A stretch of DNA of 64,000 nucleotides. Source: Bemisia tabaci (lineage: Eukaryota; Arthropoda; Insecta; Hemiptera; Aleyrodidae). The stretch covers positions 26,737,577 through 26,801,576 of the forward strand of contig NC_092800.1 of NCBI RefSeq assembly GCF_918797505.1, given 5' to 3'. Shown here piece by piece: positions 44,924-56,872 of the stretch. The notes under the pieces were generated by a model, which was not told the DNA's origin, searched no databases, and saw only the letters and a program-made list of their open reading frames with translations. The translations under genes were made by a program, and so were the position numbers. Positions within the stretch are counted from its first letter, which is position 1, and every line of letters starts with the position of its first letter.

Positions 44924-45084
44924 GTAGTACCCCAATAAATTAGGTAACTAACCCAAATATTGCGGTACTACCCTATTCTGAATTGCGGTACTACCACAAT
45001 TAATTAGAAATGTCCATATCTTCCAAAAAATTGGGGTAGTACCACAATTTTAGGGGATAACCCCTGACACTTTTTTTCCGTGTA

Positions 45085-45885
45085 ATAACCGAAGGGGACG
45101 TAATCGATAAATTCACACCTAGTCACGGACTTGAACGGGACAACTTTTTGCAATCCAGTTATCGAGTGTTCAAGATTTATATGGAAAAATTGAGAAGCTT
45201 TCAAATTTTTATTAGACCTTATTTTAGCCAGGAAAGTAACCTTAGAGAAAAGAATCAATATAGAATAAATGAATCTTTAAAATTATCGTAATAAAATTTA
45301 GGGACTTTCCAAATTTTAACCAAAAGTTAATGTAGCGAAAAGAATTAATGTTGATCCGTATTCGCACCCAATCGGCGCATTGGCGGATCCAGCAAATTGA
45401 CAACATTGTCTTTCCTCCATTTAAACCTATGAAAATGTATCGATTCTTGGAGGGGCCAGGTGCTTCGAGAAGAAGCGATATTTAACATAGCTTTAAATTG
45501 AGAAATCCGCTGTTGCCAAATTGGTGGATCCGCCTCTGAATCGGCGACGTCGAAATTTTTCGGCGGGCGCGTTTCCCAACTAAGTAGGGGCAGGTGCGGT
45601 GCGGTCATGGTTATTTTATCGACGAGGAAAACTGCTTATGTCCTCATTTATGATGTCATTGTCTGTCTGCCTCAGACCTCCCCGCCACGATGAGGTCATT
45701 ATAGTTCGGAGCCCATCATTCAACCTTATATTGGCATTTTCATCTTGAGAACGCCATAAAACATTACGACAATGCGTTGAGCGCGGGGCCGGAGACATTC
45801 AACCGTGCAATAAAAATCATCCCTCAAAGCAGGTGATACGTTGCTAGTTTTCGCCAGATATGCTCCTTCTCCCTTGTTTTATCCC
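45085..45885. other. Unassigned with one small inverted repeat
   Basis: About 45377-45540 is bounded by TTGGCGGATCCAGCAAATTG and AAATTGGTGGATCCGCC. Its middle is shared with 35725-35835. It is probably a MITE relic. Confidence 0.45.
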
Positions 45886-46043
45886 GTGGCGAGCCGTGAA
45901 TGATCGATTATCGATATTTCACTATTCGAAGCTATGGTAAAGAATCGATTATCAAGGTGTTCATTGCCAACATCCAGTCTATCGATCCTCCCCTATTGAT
46001 TTAAATGGCAAATCAATCGATACATCGCACAGCACGCTACGTC
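45886..46043 (+). repeat. CGAT-rich repeat, copy 2
   Basis: From GTGGCGAGCCGTGAATGATC to ATCGCACAGCACGCTACG. It is internally self-complementary (ATCGATTATCG ... CAATCGATACATCG) and has three relatives in the window. Confidence 0.75.
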
Positions 46044-46604
46044 ACTGGTTTTATCGGATTTGTAGTGCCGATTTCGTCGGAAACTTTATGACGGACACGA
46101 TCGCGATTTTCAGGGGGGGGGGGGGGGGGTGCCTCGTATCGTTTTATGGTGTTTTATTGGTTTGTTTTCAGTTATTTTCGCGGCTCGTGAGAGAATAGAT
46201 GGCGCTTTTTCTATGGAATGAGAACAATTTTAGTCTATGTGAGTTTATTGCGGGTTGAGACTGATTTTTCAACAGATAAATTTAAAATGAGTTCCTGACT
46301 TGACAGATGTTAAACTCGATTGTAATTTTCGTGCGATAACGTAAGCTTTGTGGAGGCATCGCCAGGTATTGTCTCCACACGAGTAAGAGTAAATTGCATG
46401 AACGAAATACAATTTTAGTCTATTTCTACAAAATGGAAGTAACCGCCGAATATTCAACTTGCATTTTTTGACGGATTTAGAAACTTTAAGACGTAAGCTA
46501 CCGTGAGGTAATATGCCCCGAAATTATCTCAAAGGAATAGTGCATGAAAAAGTGCTTGAAAAAAAAAGAGAGAGATTTTTGGCGCCGAAATACAAGCACT
46601 CAGT
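46044..46604. other. Unassigned, with poly(G) run
   Basis: 17 G at 46113-46129. No gene is seen. Confidence 0.35.
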
Positions 46605-46742
46605 GGCATTTTCAAGGTCCAAGTTGGAACAGATGCGCTCACCTCAATGACTTTTACGAAAAAATTGACCGTCTCCTATGAAAATTGAGCAATTTCGAGT
46701 TACCGAGTTGGTGTGTTTTCGAACCCACTGATTCAATTAATG
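46605..46742 (-). repeat. GTGTGTTTTCG repeat, copy 1 (inverted)
   Basis: On the minus strand it matches the units at 50786-50912 and 50993-51120 (CAGTGG.TTCGAAAACACAC ... AACTTGGACCTT). Confidence 0.7.
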
Positions 46743-47691
46743 TTGCCAACTTGTAAAAATGACCACCAGCGTTAAAAATTTCCATTCGAAAGAAAACCGA
46801 CTGATATTCCCGGACGACATTTATACAAACACGCATCGGAGGAGGCGCTTGGAACCCGACCGTAGACCGCGGATCCACCCAATTCGTTGGCTTATCTGAT
46901 AATTGGACTGAGTTAAGCAGAAAGGAACCAACCCACATTTTGGAAAAAATTGAGTTATGAGTGGTTTTGAACTCAACCACTGCTCTACTATCTACCGCCA
47001 AAAATTCAAAGTTTTTGTTGGAGCAGATTTTCCATAAATTGAACTTGAAGTTTATCTTTTACATTGAGTCTTATGCAGGAGCCAAACTTTAAACCTCTTT
47101 TTCTCGGTTCGATCCCGACGTGGCTTGGTTCCTTTCTGTTTAACTCCGTCCAATTGGTGTCCCTATCCATCATCCATCATTATTTGCGATGAGCGCTCAT
47201 CAGCAAGCGCTCACTGCATTGTGGACGAATCTGTGTTCGGCCGTGTTTACACTGCGGATTCGGAAGCTCCGACTCGGCTCTAATTAATTTCATTCCGTCG
47301 GTTGCGGTGGCGCCGCGGCGCTGCTCCCCGAATCCGCCGCCAACTTAACTCAAACAAAAGGACAAGTGATTAATCATGTCCCCCCGCACGCACCCGTACA
47401 GGTAATATAGACGATTTTGATGTGCGGACGGAGGGCCGTCGCCGGACCCGCGCGTTTGAACCGGAACGAACCGCCCGAACCGACCAATCAAACGCAAGCC
47501 GATCACTCATATTGAACACTTGAAAGTTGATTTTGCGAGGTCCGTATGCGGCCGTATTGCAAAAAGGTCAAGAAAATCATCATTGTTTCCTTGATAAGTG
47601 GGTATGTACCCAAACTGCTTAAAATTTTTGCAAGAATTAATTGGATTGCATTTTGCAAAAATGAACTAGGAGCATTACAATATTGCTAAGA
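46743..47691. other. Unassigned
   Basis: A lone B-box-like GGTTCGATCCC at about 47104 without an A box. A GC-rich patch lies at 47240-47350. No gene is seen. Confidence 0.35.
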
Positions 47692-48341
47692 TTTGGAGAA
47701 TTTAGTTCTGCAATATTTAGTGAAAATAACAGACTAAAATTTCGAAAAATGAGGTACCAAGGATCGAATTATTATTAGCAGCATAGAGCGGAGCATTGTG
47801 AGTTCAAGCCTCGCGCCATCGCGCCTTCAATCTCGCAAACGCAACACGGATATCCATCAAGCTCGAATAGTTGTATCTCTGCGCCGTCATCAACGCGCAT
47901 ACTTTCTCTCGCAGTTTCCATATTGTGTGTGTTTCCATTTTTATTTTTTGCATACTAACGTTTCAAGGACTACGTGAGCAACGAGTATGTAGCCTAAATG
48001 CTAGATAAGCACTTAACATAAAAACACTTTAGCACTTTGGCTACATACTCGTTGCTCACGTAGCCCTTGAAACGTTAGTATGGAAAAAATAAAAATGGAA
48101 ACACACACAATATGGAAACTGCGAGAGAAAGTATGCGCGTTGATGACGGCGCAGAGATACAACTATTCGAGCTTGATGGATATCCGTGTTGCATTTGCGA
48201 AATTGAAGGCGCGATGGCGCGAGGCTTGAACTCATAATGCTCCGCTTTATGCTGCTAATAAGAATTCGATCCTTGGTACCTCAATTTTCGAAATTTTAGT
48301 GTGTTATTTTCACTAAATATTGCAGAACTAAATTCTCCAAA
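47692..48341. mobile_element. 650-bp near-perfect foldback palindrome
   Basis: Arms of about 310 bp: TTTGGAGAATTTAGTTCTGC at the left, GCAGAACTAAATTCTCCAAA at the right. They are matched throughout with few mismatches down to a loop of about 30 bases near 48005-48035. No coding capacity and no clear target duplication. Confidence 0.9.
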
Positions 48342-50369
48342 CTCTGTTAAAGATTTCTTATTTTTTAACCTCAAAGCGAACATTTTCTGATTTTAATATA
48401 AATATTTATAACTTGCTGCTACTTGAGCGCTGCTCCTTGTAAATGACTTCATTGCCGGGTTGTATATTCTTCTAAAGTATCTATTTTCTTCATGAAAAAG
48501 TACCAATACAGAAGACCTGCAACCCTGCAAAGTGTGTTATTTATTTTTCTCTAGTTCTATCATCGTTATTTTGTCGAAAGGTCAAAATTCCGGAGACCTG
48601 TTTACACAACAAGGAAGGGGAAAATTTATTACCGTCAATTTGCGACGAACTAGGCTCTTAACGTCGGTGGCCGAGTCGTGCGCGTAAACAGCGAAAAGTT
48701 TGACGCGGGACAAAAACATAAAATCAATAAACTTTAAACATTTTTGTGTAGAGGACACGGCCTTTTGAGCAGTGCCTCGATTGCTCTCGTCGTTAATCTT
48801 CATTTATTCCAGTTTATTTCCAACGATATCCTCCTCTGAATACAGGGTGTTCTTATAAAAACGATCTCATAACTCTCATCAACTGTGGATCAACTTGCTG
48901 TACAGCTAGTCACTGAGCTAGTCGGTTATGCATGATACAGATTTGAAAATTAGTCAATGCTTTTCACCAAAAGTGAGACATTGTAAAGTAAAGTCCTTTT
49001 TTCATTTTTCCAATACACCAAATTGAGTTTGAATTGCTAACTTTTAAAATCGAACCGTACAACCCCATCGAAAAAGTTCAGAAATGTGAATTAAATTATT
49101 ACAATTTTATAAATACTTTTCCCCCTCACGTTTATTGCAAGTTTCTCAGTTTTAATCGTAAAATATTTGAATTGGCTTGCTCTGGACCTCGATTTGTAAA
49201 AAAAGGTATCATTTTGCAAAAAAAAATGAGGAAGCCACGTTTCAGTTTGGGAAATTGCAAAATCTCAATCGGTAAATCTCAAATTAATAATTACCCAAAT
49301 TCGATTTAAATGTATCACTTGCTCACCTCAACCTAACTTTATGTGAATTCCAACCATTCTATGAAAAAATGTATCTGTAAGCAATTTTCTATTCGTGCCT
49401 ATTCTCGATTATTCCGGCGATTCTCAATATTGCAACTTGAACAGCGTTCGCAAAAATACAAATTTTCTGCCTTAACATACTCGACCCTCATCGTAAACCC
49501 GAGGCTACTTTGATACCTTTCCATCTCGCTAAGAATAATTTTGTTTCAAAATATCTAATCATTAAAATTCTGTTGGTTGGTCTCCTCATGGAAGATAAAA
49601 TCAAGCAGAAATGTCCAAACACCACAATCGAGACACAACGCTCAGTGTTTTTGCATCGCAACACAATTGAAGCACTAATTATGAGCTATCAGCTCAGCAG
49701 TTTACACGGGTGTATAAAATCAGTTATTTCGAGAATACCCTGTTTTCGCAAAACTTCATGGTTCCCCGGAGAGCCGCAGTGTCGCGGAGCTGCGGCGTTC
49801 CCCCTCCTCCCCTTCCCTCTCTCCTCCCTCCCCCCAGAACTGCGCCCCCCCCCCTCGGCAAGTTCCCTCCCCACATTTCTCCACCCGCGCTGAAAATCCC
49901 TCGCCTTTGGACCGCATGAGCGCCGGCAAATTTATTTTCAGTTGATGCTAAATTCGTTTAAAGCGATTCGCACCACCCGTACTCCGCTCCGCGCTTTTGG
50001 GAACTAAGCGAGTCCGGAAACATAATTAAACGATGCTTCCATCTTTAAAGTGGCCGCGACGAAGGAAGCCGGAGCTTCATGTCCGGATCCCGTCTGCATG
50101 GAATAATAAAGATGCATTTGTGCTTTTGTCAAAAATACACGACGATAATTACGAATGCGTTTAATTCAATGGCGACTTCGAGCCGGAGGTTTCTTCCCAG
50201 TTTTCGAATGTATGATTATATACTATGTGCCCCTGGCTACTACGCTGAAAGATTCTAGAGGGTGCTTCGTGCCCTTTATGGTCATCTTCGTGGAACCCCC
50301 TTCTCCCCTTGCGCTGGTCAAAGAATCGTAATTTGATGCTTACTTCTTGTAGATTTGCCGAAAATAATC
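48342..50369. other. Unassigned
   Basis: Mostly AT-rich. A pyrimidine-rich tract lies at 49798-49880 (CCCTCCTCCCC type). No convincing gene is seen. Confidence 0.35.
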
Positions 50370-50655
50370 AGGTCTGTCCAAAGTGCACAATATTAACCGA
50401 GATATCGACCTTTAAAAAGTCGGGTTTTTGACGTCATCCACCGCGATAGTGACACCCTTGGTTTCTTCCACCTTGCCTTCATCCGAGTTTCACGTTGAGC
50501 AAATAGTTCAAATGTGCGTCACACTGACTGATGAAAGCAAAGTGGAAAAAATCAAGGGTATCATTACCGCGGTGGATGACGTCGAAAATCCGACTTTTCA
50601 AAGGGCGATACATCGGTTAATATTGAACGCAGAAAGTTACGGTTCGGACAGATCT
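50370..50655. mobile_element. Foldback MITE
   Basis: AGGTCTGTCC ... GGACAGATCT ends. Inner pairs include ATATTAACCGA/TCGGTTAATAT and GACGTCATCCACCGCG/CGCGGTGGATGACGTC. Confidence 0.82.
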
Positions 50656-50785
50656 TATTATTGTTAGCTGATCTGCAAGAATCAAGCATCAAAACGCGAT
50701 TCTGTAACCAGCACAACTGATCCATTGCCCAATTAAATTTGGCAGTAGCTGATGTGGCTTGGTTCCTTTCTGCTAAACACGATCC

Positions 50786-51120
50786 AATTGTATCAGTGAA
50801 GACGAAAATACACAAACTCGGTAACTTGAATTTTCATTCGAGACAGTTAATTTTCATGAAGGTCATTGAAATTAGCGCATCTGTTCCAATCTGGACCTTT
50901 AAAGTGTCCTCAATTACTTATCTTTATGTACCAAAAATATTTTTCTTCAACTAATTTCTTCCACTGCGCAGTTTTGTGTGTGTCTTAATTGAATCAGTGA
51001 GATCGAAAACACACAAACTCAGTAACTCGACAATGCGCAACTTTCATTACAGACGGTCAATTTTTATAAAGGTTATTGAAGTTAGCGCCTCTGTTCCAAC
51101 TTGGACCTTTAAAATGTCCG
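50786..51120 (+). repeat. GTGTGTTTTCG repeat, two tandem units
   Basis: Units at 50786-50912 and 50993-51120 (period about 207) share AAAACACACAAACTC, GGTCA/TTTT and TCTGTTCCAA. Two shorter inverted fragments follow at about 51217-51250 and 51262-51297. Confidence 0.7.
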
Positions 51121-51297
51121 TAAGTGCCTGTCCTTCGGCACCAAAAATATTTTTCTTAGACTAATTTCTTCATCTACTGGGCAGTTTTGTGTGTGTCTTG
51201 ACTATTTTCAATTTTCCCAGTTGGTGTGTTTTCGTTCTCACTGATTCAATTATTTTCATTTTCTCGAGTTGGTGTGTTTTCAATCTCACTGATTCAG

Positions 51298-52255
51298 TTA
51301 TGGAACTTAATGTCAGCCTAGTTTTGTCTTTTCCAATCGACAAGTACAAAATTTGAACAATCGGTCAGCATCGCTCAACATGGCAAAACCGCATCGTCTC
51401 TCCTCACCCCACCCGCATCGGCCAAATTAATACCCTCAAGATCGACATCGCCACTGCCGTAGCGCTGGTAACGCGTAACGCCGCCCCGCCCGGGCCGGGA
51501 AGGGTGAGTTATACCGTCATACGTACGGCCGAGGCCCGGATCCGTTTACTTGCATAACCTCCGATAGCGGCATAGCCGGGATAAAACGGGGCAAAACGCG
51601 AGATCCGAGCGCTAAATTGAATGAAGTCCAATTTATTCGCTGCTTTTTGACGGTACTGACAGGCGTTTAACTCCCACCCGCTTTACGTCGCTCCTCTTGC
51701 ATAAGAGCATATCTCCATCCCCACTTGAGCCCCAAAAAGTATGGATTTATATGTGAAAGATGGCTCACGTGGATGTCGAGGTGCGCTGTTGCGTTAGAGG
51801 AGCGACGCTGTGTGCACACACTCAAACACCGTTTCATACGAGGCGCTCATTTTCCCCTGACACGCATCGACACTGCAACCCGCTTTGCGTGAACCTCCTC
51901 CCCAGACGGCTCCGGGTCCTGAATACTAATTCGAAAATCAAACTCGCGAAATTGAACCCTATACCCGTGCAACTCGTGGGCTTCGGCGGTCGTTCCGAAG
52001 CGTGGGTTTGGTGGCCCAGAGAGTCGTGTCTAATTGATTCGGTTCGAGTGTACTACTTATTTCGTTTTCCCCGGCGTTCACTCGAGAGGAGTAAATTTTA
52101 GACGTAAGGACCTGCTTTCTCCCTGTGGGTCTTTAAACTCTCCTATCCGTGTAGTCTTTCTCTGGAGTGTCTTGAAACTGGAGAGTATGGACATGCTGCA
52201 ACAGCAAACTCGCAGGGCTCGAAAGGGCAGCTAATATTCGCACGAGGATATAGGA
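51298..52255. other. Unassigned, GC-rich in part
   Basis: Two CpG-rich patches (about 51405-51620 and 51900-52010) could be regulatory or exonic, but no frame is convincing. Confidence 0.3.
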
Positions 52256-52411
52256 GTGGCGTGGCGTGAATGATCGAATTCAATATTTCTCCATTGGAAA
52301 CTATGGTGAAGAATCGATTATTGAGGTGTTCGTTGTGAACACCCTGTCTATCGATTATTTTCCACGGGTTTATATGGCAGATTAATCGATAGATCGCAAA
52401 GCACGCCACAG
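52256..52411 (+). repeat. CGAT-rich repeat, copy 3
   Basis: GGCGTGGCGTGAATGATCGA through GATCGCAAAGCACGCCAC. The GTGGCG...CGCCAC ends make a terminal inverted repeat. Confidence 0.78.
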
Positions 52412-53276
52412 TGTTTGAAACTCACCTTTGAGTTTTAGGAGCCATGTGGCGCATCAAGCCCAATTTTTAGGCGCCATTGAAGACTTTTTAGGGGCCAAAT
52501 TGACTTTTTGCCTATATATTACGGCGCATTTAAAGAAAAGTTAGACGCAAGATGTTTTCGTGACAGAACTAGTTAGTAGCTGTAACCTTGGGGAAGACAA
52601 AATCACAAATGATGAAATCGTGAAGAATAGAAAAAGCTTTCACTTGTGGTGCTGAAAATTTCGAATAATCAACTAATATGAAATTTCAGATTTCTAGGGG
52701 GCAATTTTTAGGAGCCACGTTGGCGCAGGGCCTTCATTTTTTAGGCACCATGGCCGATTTTTTAGGCGCATTTGGCGCGTGGGCTCCTGTGAGCTTCGAA
52801 CTCTGCACGTCACGCCACTGGAGGATAGCACTAGGAAATAGTCGCTGCCAACCTTTTGGAACCATTATATCTGGCCAATTTTAGAAACAACATACATGCC
52901 ATTGGTTTCCCTTTGCAGATATGTGCTTTCATAGGAGAGCCAGAGATAGTGGTTCCTCATTGCAAAATTTAATCCAAATAACCAACTATGTTAATTCATG
53001 AGCGTGTCCTCGCAAAACTGAGGAAATTTAGTCGAAAAAAAAAGCTTAGTACCTGCTCCAGTAATTATTATATCAACTAATTCTGCATTGTTTGAGCTCA
53101 TAGGTTGACTAGCTTTTTTGAGCTCCAAGAGCTCCATGATAAAACATTCATTCCAAAATTACCGACTTGTCCGTTTCCTCCCTATCCTGATCCTCTGGGT
53201 TTTTTCTGTATCCAAGATTTTAAAATAAAATTTCACGTGAACCCTTCAATTTGAATGATTTTGCAGAACACACGAT
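52412..53276. other. Unassigned
   Basis: Several TTTTTAGGCGCCA-type words at 52430-52790 suggest an old internally repetitive element. No gene is seen. Confidence 0.35.
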
Positions 53277-53284
53277 ATTATTGT

Positions 53285-54138
53285 CAGGGCCGGATTAAGG
53301 GGTAAGCCGGTGACAAGGGTGGGCCGCGGCCCGCGGCCCATGGCGGCAAATCAAAAGGGCGGCAAATTTTGCAATTGTTTTTAAAAGAAAAATCGAATTT
53401 TAGAAAAAATTACAAGCCAGAAAAGGCGACAAAATCTCTCATTGCCTGAGAGAATGGATATTTCTAATTTTGTCGTATTTTAGTGAAACAAGAGACAGCA
53501 CCTTCCATTAATCGAGTTAAGAGAGAAACCAAAACACGCAGTTTGGCCTGGAACGGCGCGACTTAGAGAAAAATGATAGCGAGGACTTGAGATGAAAAGG
53601 AGAAGCCCTCGGCACGGCGGTCGACATGTAACACATATCAGCGCCTTCAAGACTGCACGAATACTTCTCGCATTGCATCAAACACAGTGCGGTCACTACG
53701 GTCAGCGTGAAACGGATAGCGCCTACAAAAATGCATGAATACTTCACGCATTGCGCCAAAGACAGTGCGGTCAGCGTGAAACGCTTAGCGCCTACAAGAC
53801 TGCGTGAATACTTCACGCATTGCATCAAACACAGTGCGTTCAGCAGCGGTTGGCGTGAAACGCATAGCGTCTATAAGACTGTCGGAATACTTCACGCATT
53901 GTGCCAAACACAGTGCAGTCTGCGCGGCGCGGCGCGGCGGCGGAAGTTACAATCATTAAACTACATTTATGTTTGTTCTTTCCCAAAAAATACGTCCAAA
54001 ACGAGTAAACGAGTGTTATGCACCCCTTCCCCACTGGCACGTTTACTTGATGGTTTTTATTGGTATTTCAAAACGAATGAGAAGGGGGCGGTAAAATGCA
54101 GGCGGCCCACGGGCGGCAAGTAGGTAAATCCGGCCCTG
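53285..54138. mobile_element. Non-autonomous hAT element
   Basis: The ends CAGGGCCGGATT and AATCCGGCCCTG are flanked by the exact 8-bp duplication ATTATTGT (53277-53284 and 54139-54146). An 8-bp target duplication and CAGGG termini are hallmarks of hAT elements. 854 bp, no transposase frame. The interior holds a minisatellite. Confidence 0.93.
53635..53915 (+). repeat. Minisatellite inside the hAT element
   Basis: Four units of roughly 65-85 bp with GCGCCTACAAGACTG, GAATACTTCACGCATTG and AAACACAGTGCGGTCAGCG. The core is shared with the palindrome at 35123-35230. Confidence 0.82.
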
Positions 54139-54146
54139 ATTATTGT

Positions 54147-55049
54147 AAACGACTTGATCTGAAATAATTTGAATTAACTCCAAGTGCGCCGTTAAGGTGA
54201 ATTTTCCAAATCAAAAGTTATTAAAACTTTTTTAATAACAATTCTTGCTGTAATTGGAGTTAATCAAGCACCAGTGTCACACCTTCGTGTCGTTTTTTGG
54301 AAAAAAAATTACCGTAATCTATAGATAAGGACTCCTGACACAAGAAAGATAATCAAAAGGCAAAGAACGAGAGAAAGGAGAAGAAAATAGAGAGAACAAT
54401 GGAAAAGAAGAAGACTAGGAATAATAAAACAAGGGATGCCAATAAAACTAAGAAAAAGTGAGAAAAAAGAAGACACTTTAAAACAAATTATAATGATAAT
54501 AAATCCTTGTCGTTCCTCCTTTTTTAGTTTTTCTTCCTCTCCTCTCTTTTCTCCTCTTAATGCTTCCTCTTCCGATTTCTACCACATCTTCACCCTACAT
54601 ACGAAAAGTCTTAACATCCGAATCCGTCCGGTTAAGATTAAACCACGCGGCGAAGGAACCTCGCCACCACGTGGTATCCCCGCAATGTCAGTCCCAACTG
54701 ACAACCAGCGGCATACCAGGTTCGTCAAGTATTTAATTCAATACTGGCTGGATCATAACTTCTGTAACTCCCTCCCCTCATCAGCGGTGTCGCCACAACT
54801 CCCCCCCCCCTCCCCTTCCCCTTTTTCCCGGCGAGATTCGTCCTCTAACCCTCCTCCTTCTTTCCCGCATCCATCCAGAAAGTTTTAATCCGACCGCTCT
54901 TCGGAGTGTGGTTGCGGATGATGCTCCGTTAGGGAGGGAAGGGGTTGGGAGGGGCGGGGCAAAAGTGCCTAAAAACTAGGTTCAGGTGAGATTGGAATTC
55001 GAGTATTCGCTGTAGCGTACACTTGGAAAGAAAGCTCGATATCGTAAAT
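54147..55049. other. Unassigned
   Basis: A small inverted pair (TTGAATTAACTCCAA near 54171; TTGGAGTTAAT near 54257) and a pyrimidine-rich tract at 54775-54880. No gene is seen. Confidence 0.35.
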
Positions 55050-55335
55050 CGAGCGTTTGGTGCCCAAAATCGACTGAACTTTTGGTGCCCAGTATCGCCT
55101 GAACGTTTGTTGCCCAATACCGACTAAAAGTTCGGTGCTCAATATCGACTGACTGTTGGTTGCTCAATCGATTGAACGTTTGGTGACCAATATCGACTGA
55201 ACGTGCGGTGCCCATTATCGATTGAACGTTTACTGCCAAATATCGACTGAATGTTTGGTGCCCAATATCGACTGAAAGTTAGGTGCCCAATATCGACTGA
55301 ACGTTTGGTGCTTAATGTTGACGGAACGTTTGGGT
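55050..55335 (-). repeat. 25-bp minisatellite
   Basis: About eleven degenerate units of TGCCCAATATCGACTGAACG plus TTTGG. The open frames on the minus strand here are by-products of the period. Confidence 0.88.
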
Positions 55336-56160
55336 GTAACCAAATTTCAAAGAACAAAGCTGTCAGGCGCACCAATCAAATAAACACAAGTTGCTTGATT
55401 GCATGATCAGCCTGTGAGATCATCATTGATATTTTCAGTAAAACTGCAGATTCAAAGTCGTATCTTTTCATAGTCGTTCCTTTAAATATCACCTCTTCGT
55501 AGATTAGCTTGTACGTTATGATTTAGGCACGCTCACGACGTCTTAACATAGCATCATAAAAGGATGATGTTTACGCAACTTTGGGTTTACACAATGACAA
55601 CTCGAGTGAAATATGTCAGTTCGACTTTTTAAATGGATCTTTAAGAGGGACTATTTTTTTTTACCACTGCAAAAAACGCATACAATTTGCTTCCTCTCTT
55701 CTTCGTTCACTGAAAAGAAGGACAGGTGCAAAAAATACCGAAAAAGGTCTTCAGCTCCCGACCCAGGGCGTTTTGTTAAAAAAAAATGTATTGCAAGTTT
55801 AAAAAATTTTAAGGTAGATATCAACCTACCTCCAGGTTTATCAAAATTATCGAATCTTCTGTTTCGTACTTAATATTTTTTAGAGTTGCAAATAATTTCG
55901 ATCCATTTCTAAAGTCAAATTGATGAATATGACTTGAGTTCCATAAACATTGTCCTTTTTATGACGGCGTCCTTGAGCTGACTTTATCACAATATAGACC
56001 AAATAAACTCTCCTAAGGAAAAGCTATGTTGAAGGTGAGACTTTGAATAGCTACGACTATATTTTCCGCGGGCTTACGCTGATACAACCCCTTCGAATTC
56101 AAGTCACCTCCTTGAACGCAGACTAATAGCCCGACAGAGCGCCGAGGGGACGGAGGTCCA
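55336..56160. other. Unassigned
   Basis: No feature is recognised. Confidence 0.3.
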
Positions 56161-56192
56161 GGCGGGCGGGGGTGGGGGGAGGGAGGGGGAGG
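56161..56192 (+). other. Predicted G-quadruplex tract
   Basis: At least five runs of three or more G within about 30 bases (GGCGGGCGGGGGTGGGGGG, then AGGGAGGGGGAGG). Confidence 0.75.
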
Positions 56193-56750
56193 CTCCGTAA
56201 CATCCGTGTCATCGAGTAGCGGCCGCCGAGTAATAATTCCGAACTTTGACGTATGCAAAGCCGCGGCGGAGATGGAAACGTCGCAGCGTTGCCGAACGCA
56301 GCAATAAAATCAGAATTTCAGAGGCGTAGAGCGTACGGTATCCGGGCATTTCGAAGGAGCGGGCACCGGCGCGGGGGATGAAGACGACTTCGACGCCGGC
56401 AATTGAACGGCGCATTCGAGGAAGGGCGTAAGTCCTGGGGGGGTTTCCTAGGGTGTTTAGGTTCTTCTGCGAATGAGCCGTTCAATTGACTTGCAAGAAC
56501 GTGAGCCTTGACGCAATAATGAGTGTGCGGAGAGGGACTCGGCGGAGAAGCAAAGGCACCTGGTATTAGCATATTATTTGATTCATGCTCCGATAAACAT
56601 TCAGAATTTCATTGCACACAGTCCCGCTCCCAACTTGACTCCGATACAACGTGCTAGCTCGCTGTTGCCGCGTTTTTTGGCATGGATGACGTCATTCGTC
56701 GTGTTATGTAAATGGACCGTGGTTTCTTTCTTGCCCTCCTCGTCGTGATT
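56193..56750. other. Unassigned, moderately GC-rich
   Basis: No convincing frame or repeat. Confidence 0.3.
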
Positions 56751-56850
56751 ATGGAGAAAAACTCCAATTGCAGCAATCAAAGCAACGAGTTTTCCCTCCT
56801 CGATTCTCCATCAGGGTGTCTAGCATCAGGCTTTTCCCGATTCTATCAGG
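56751..56850 (+). repeat. 100-bp direct repeat, left copy
   Basis: Starts ATGGAGAAAAACTCC and ends CGATTCTATCAGG. About 87% like 57084-57183. Confidence 0.85.
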
Positions 56851-56872
56851 TCATGGTTCATGGTCATGATTA

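Larger units (their letters stand above)
37782..45082. mobile_element. CACGG-ended foldback MITE, split by the LTR element
   Basis: The left end CACGGAAAAAAAGCACGAG (37782) and right end CTTTTTTTCCGTG (45082) are flanked by TA (37780-37781 and 45083-45084). Without the LTR element it is about 256 bp. The arms match across the insertion (GGACATTTCCAATTAATTGT near 37815; ACAATTAATTAGAAATGTCC near 44997). Confidence 0.82.

Noticed and set aside
49510..49919. Proline-rich open frames
   Set aside because: They come from a pyrimidine-rich tract open on several frames of both strands.
55050..55375. Repetitive coding frame on the minus strand
   Set aside because: The frame follows from a 25-bp minisatellite repeated in three phases, with no start context or known domain.
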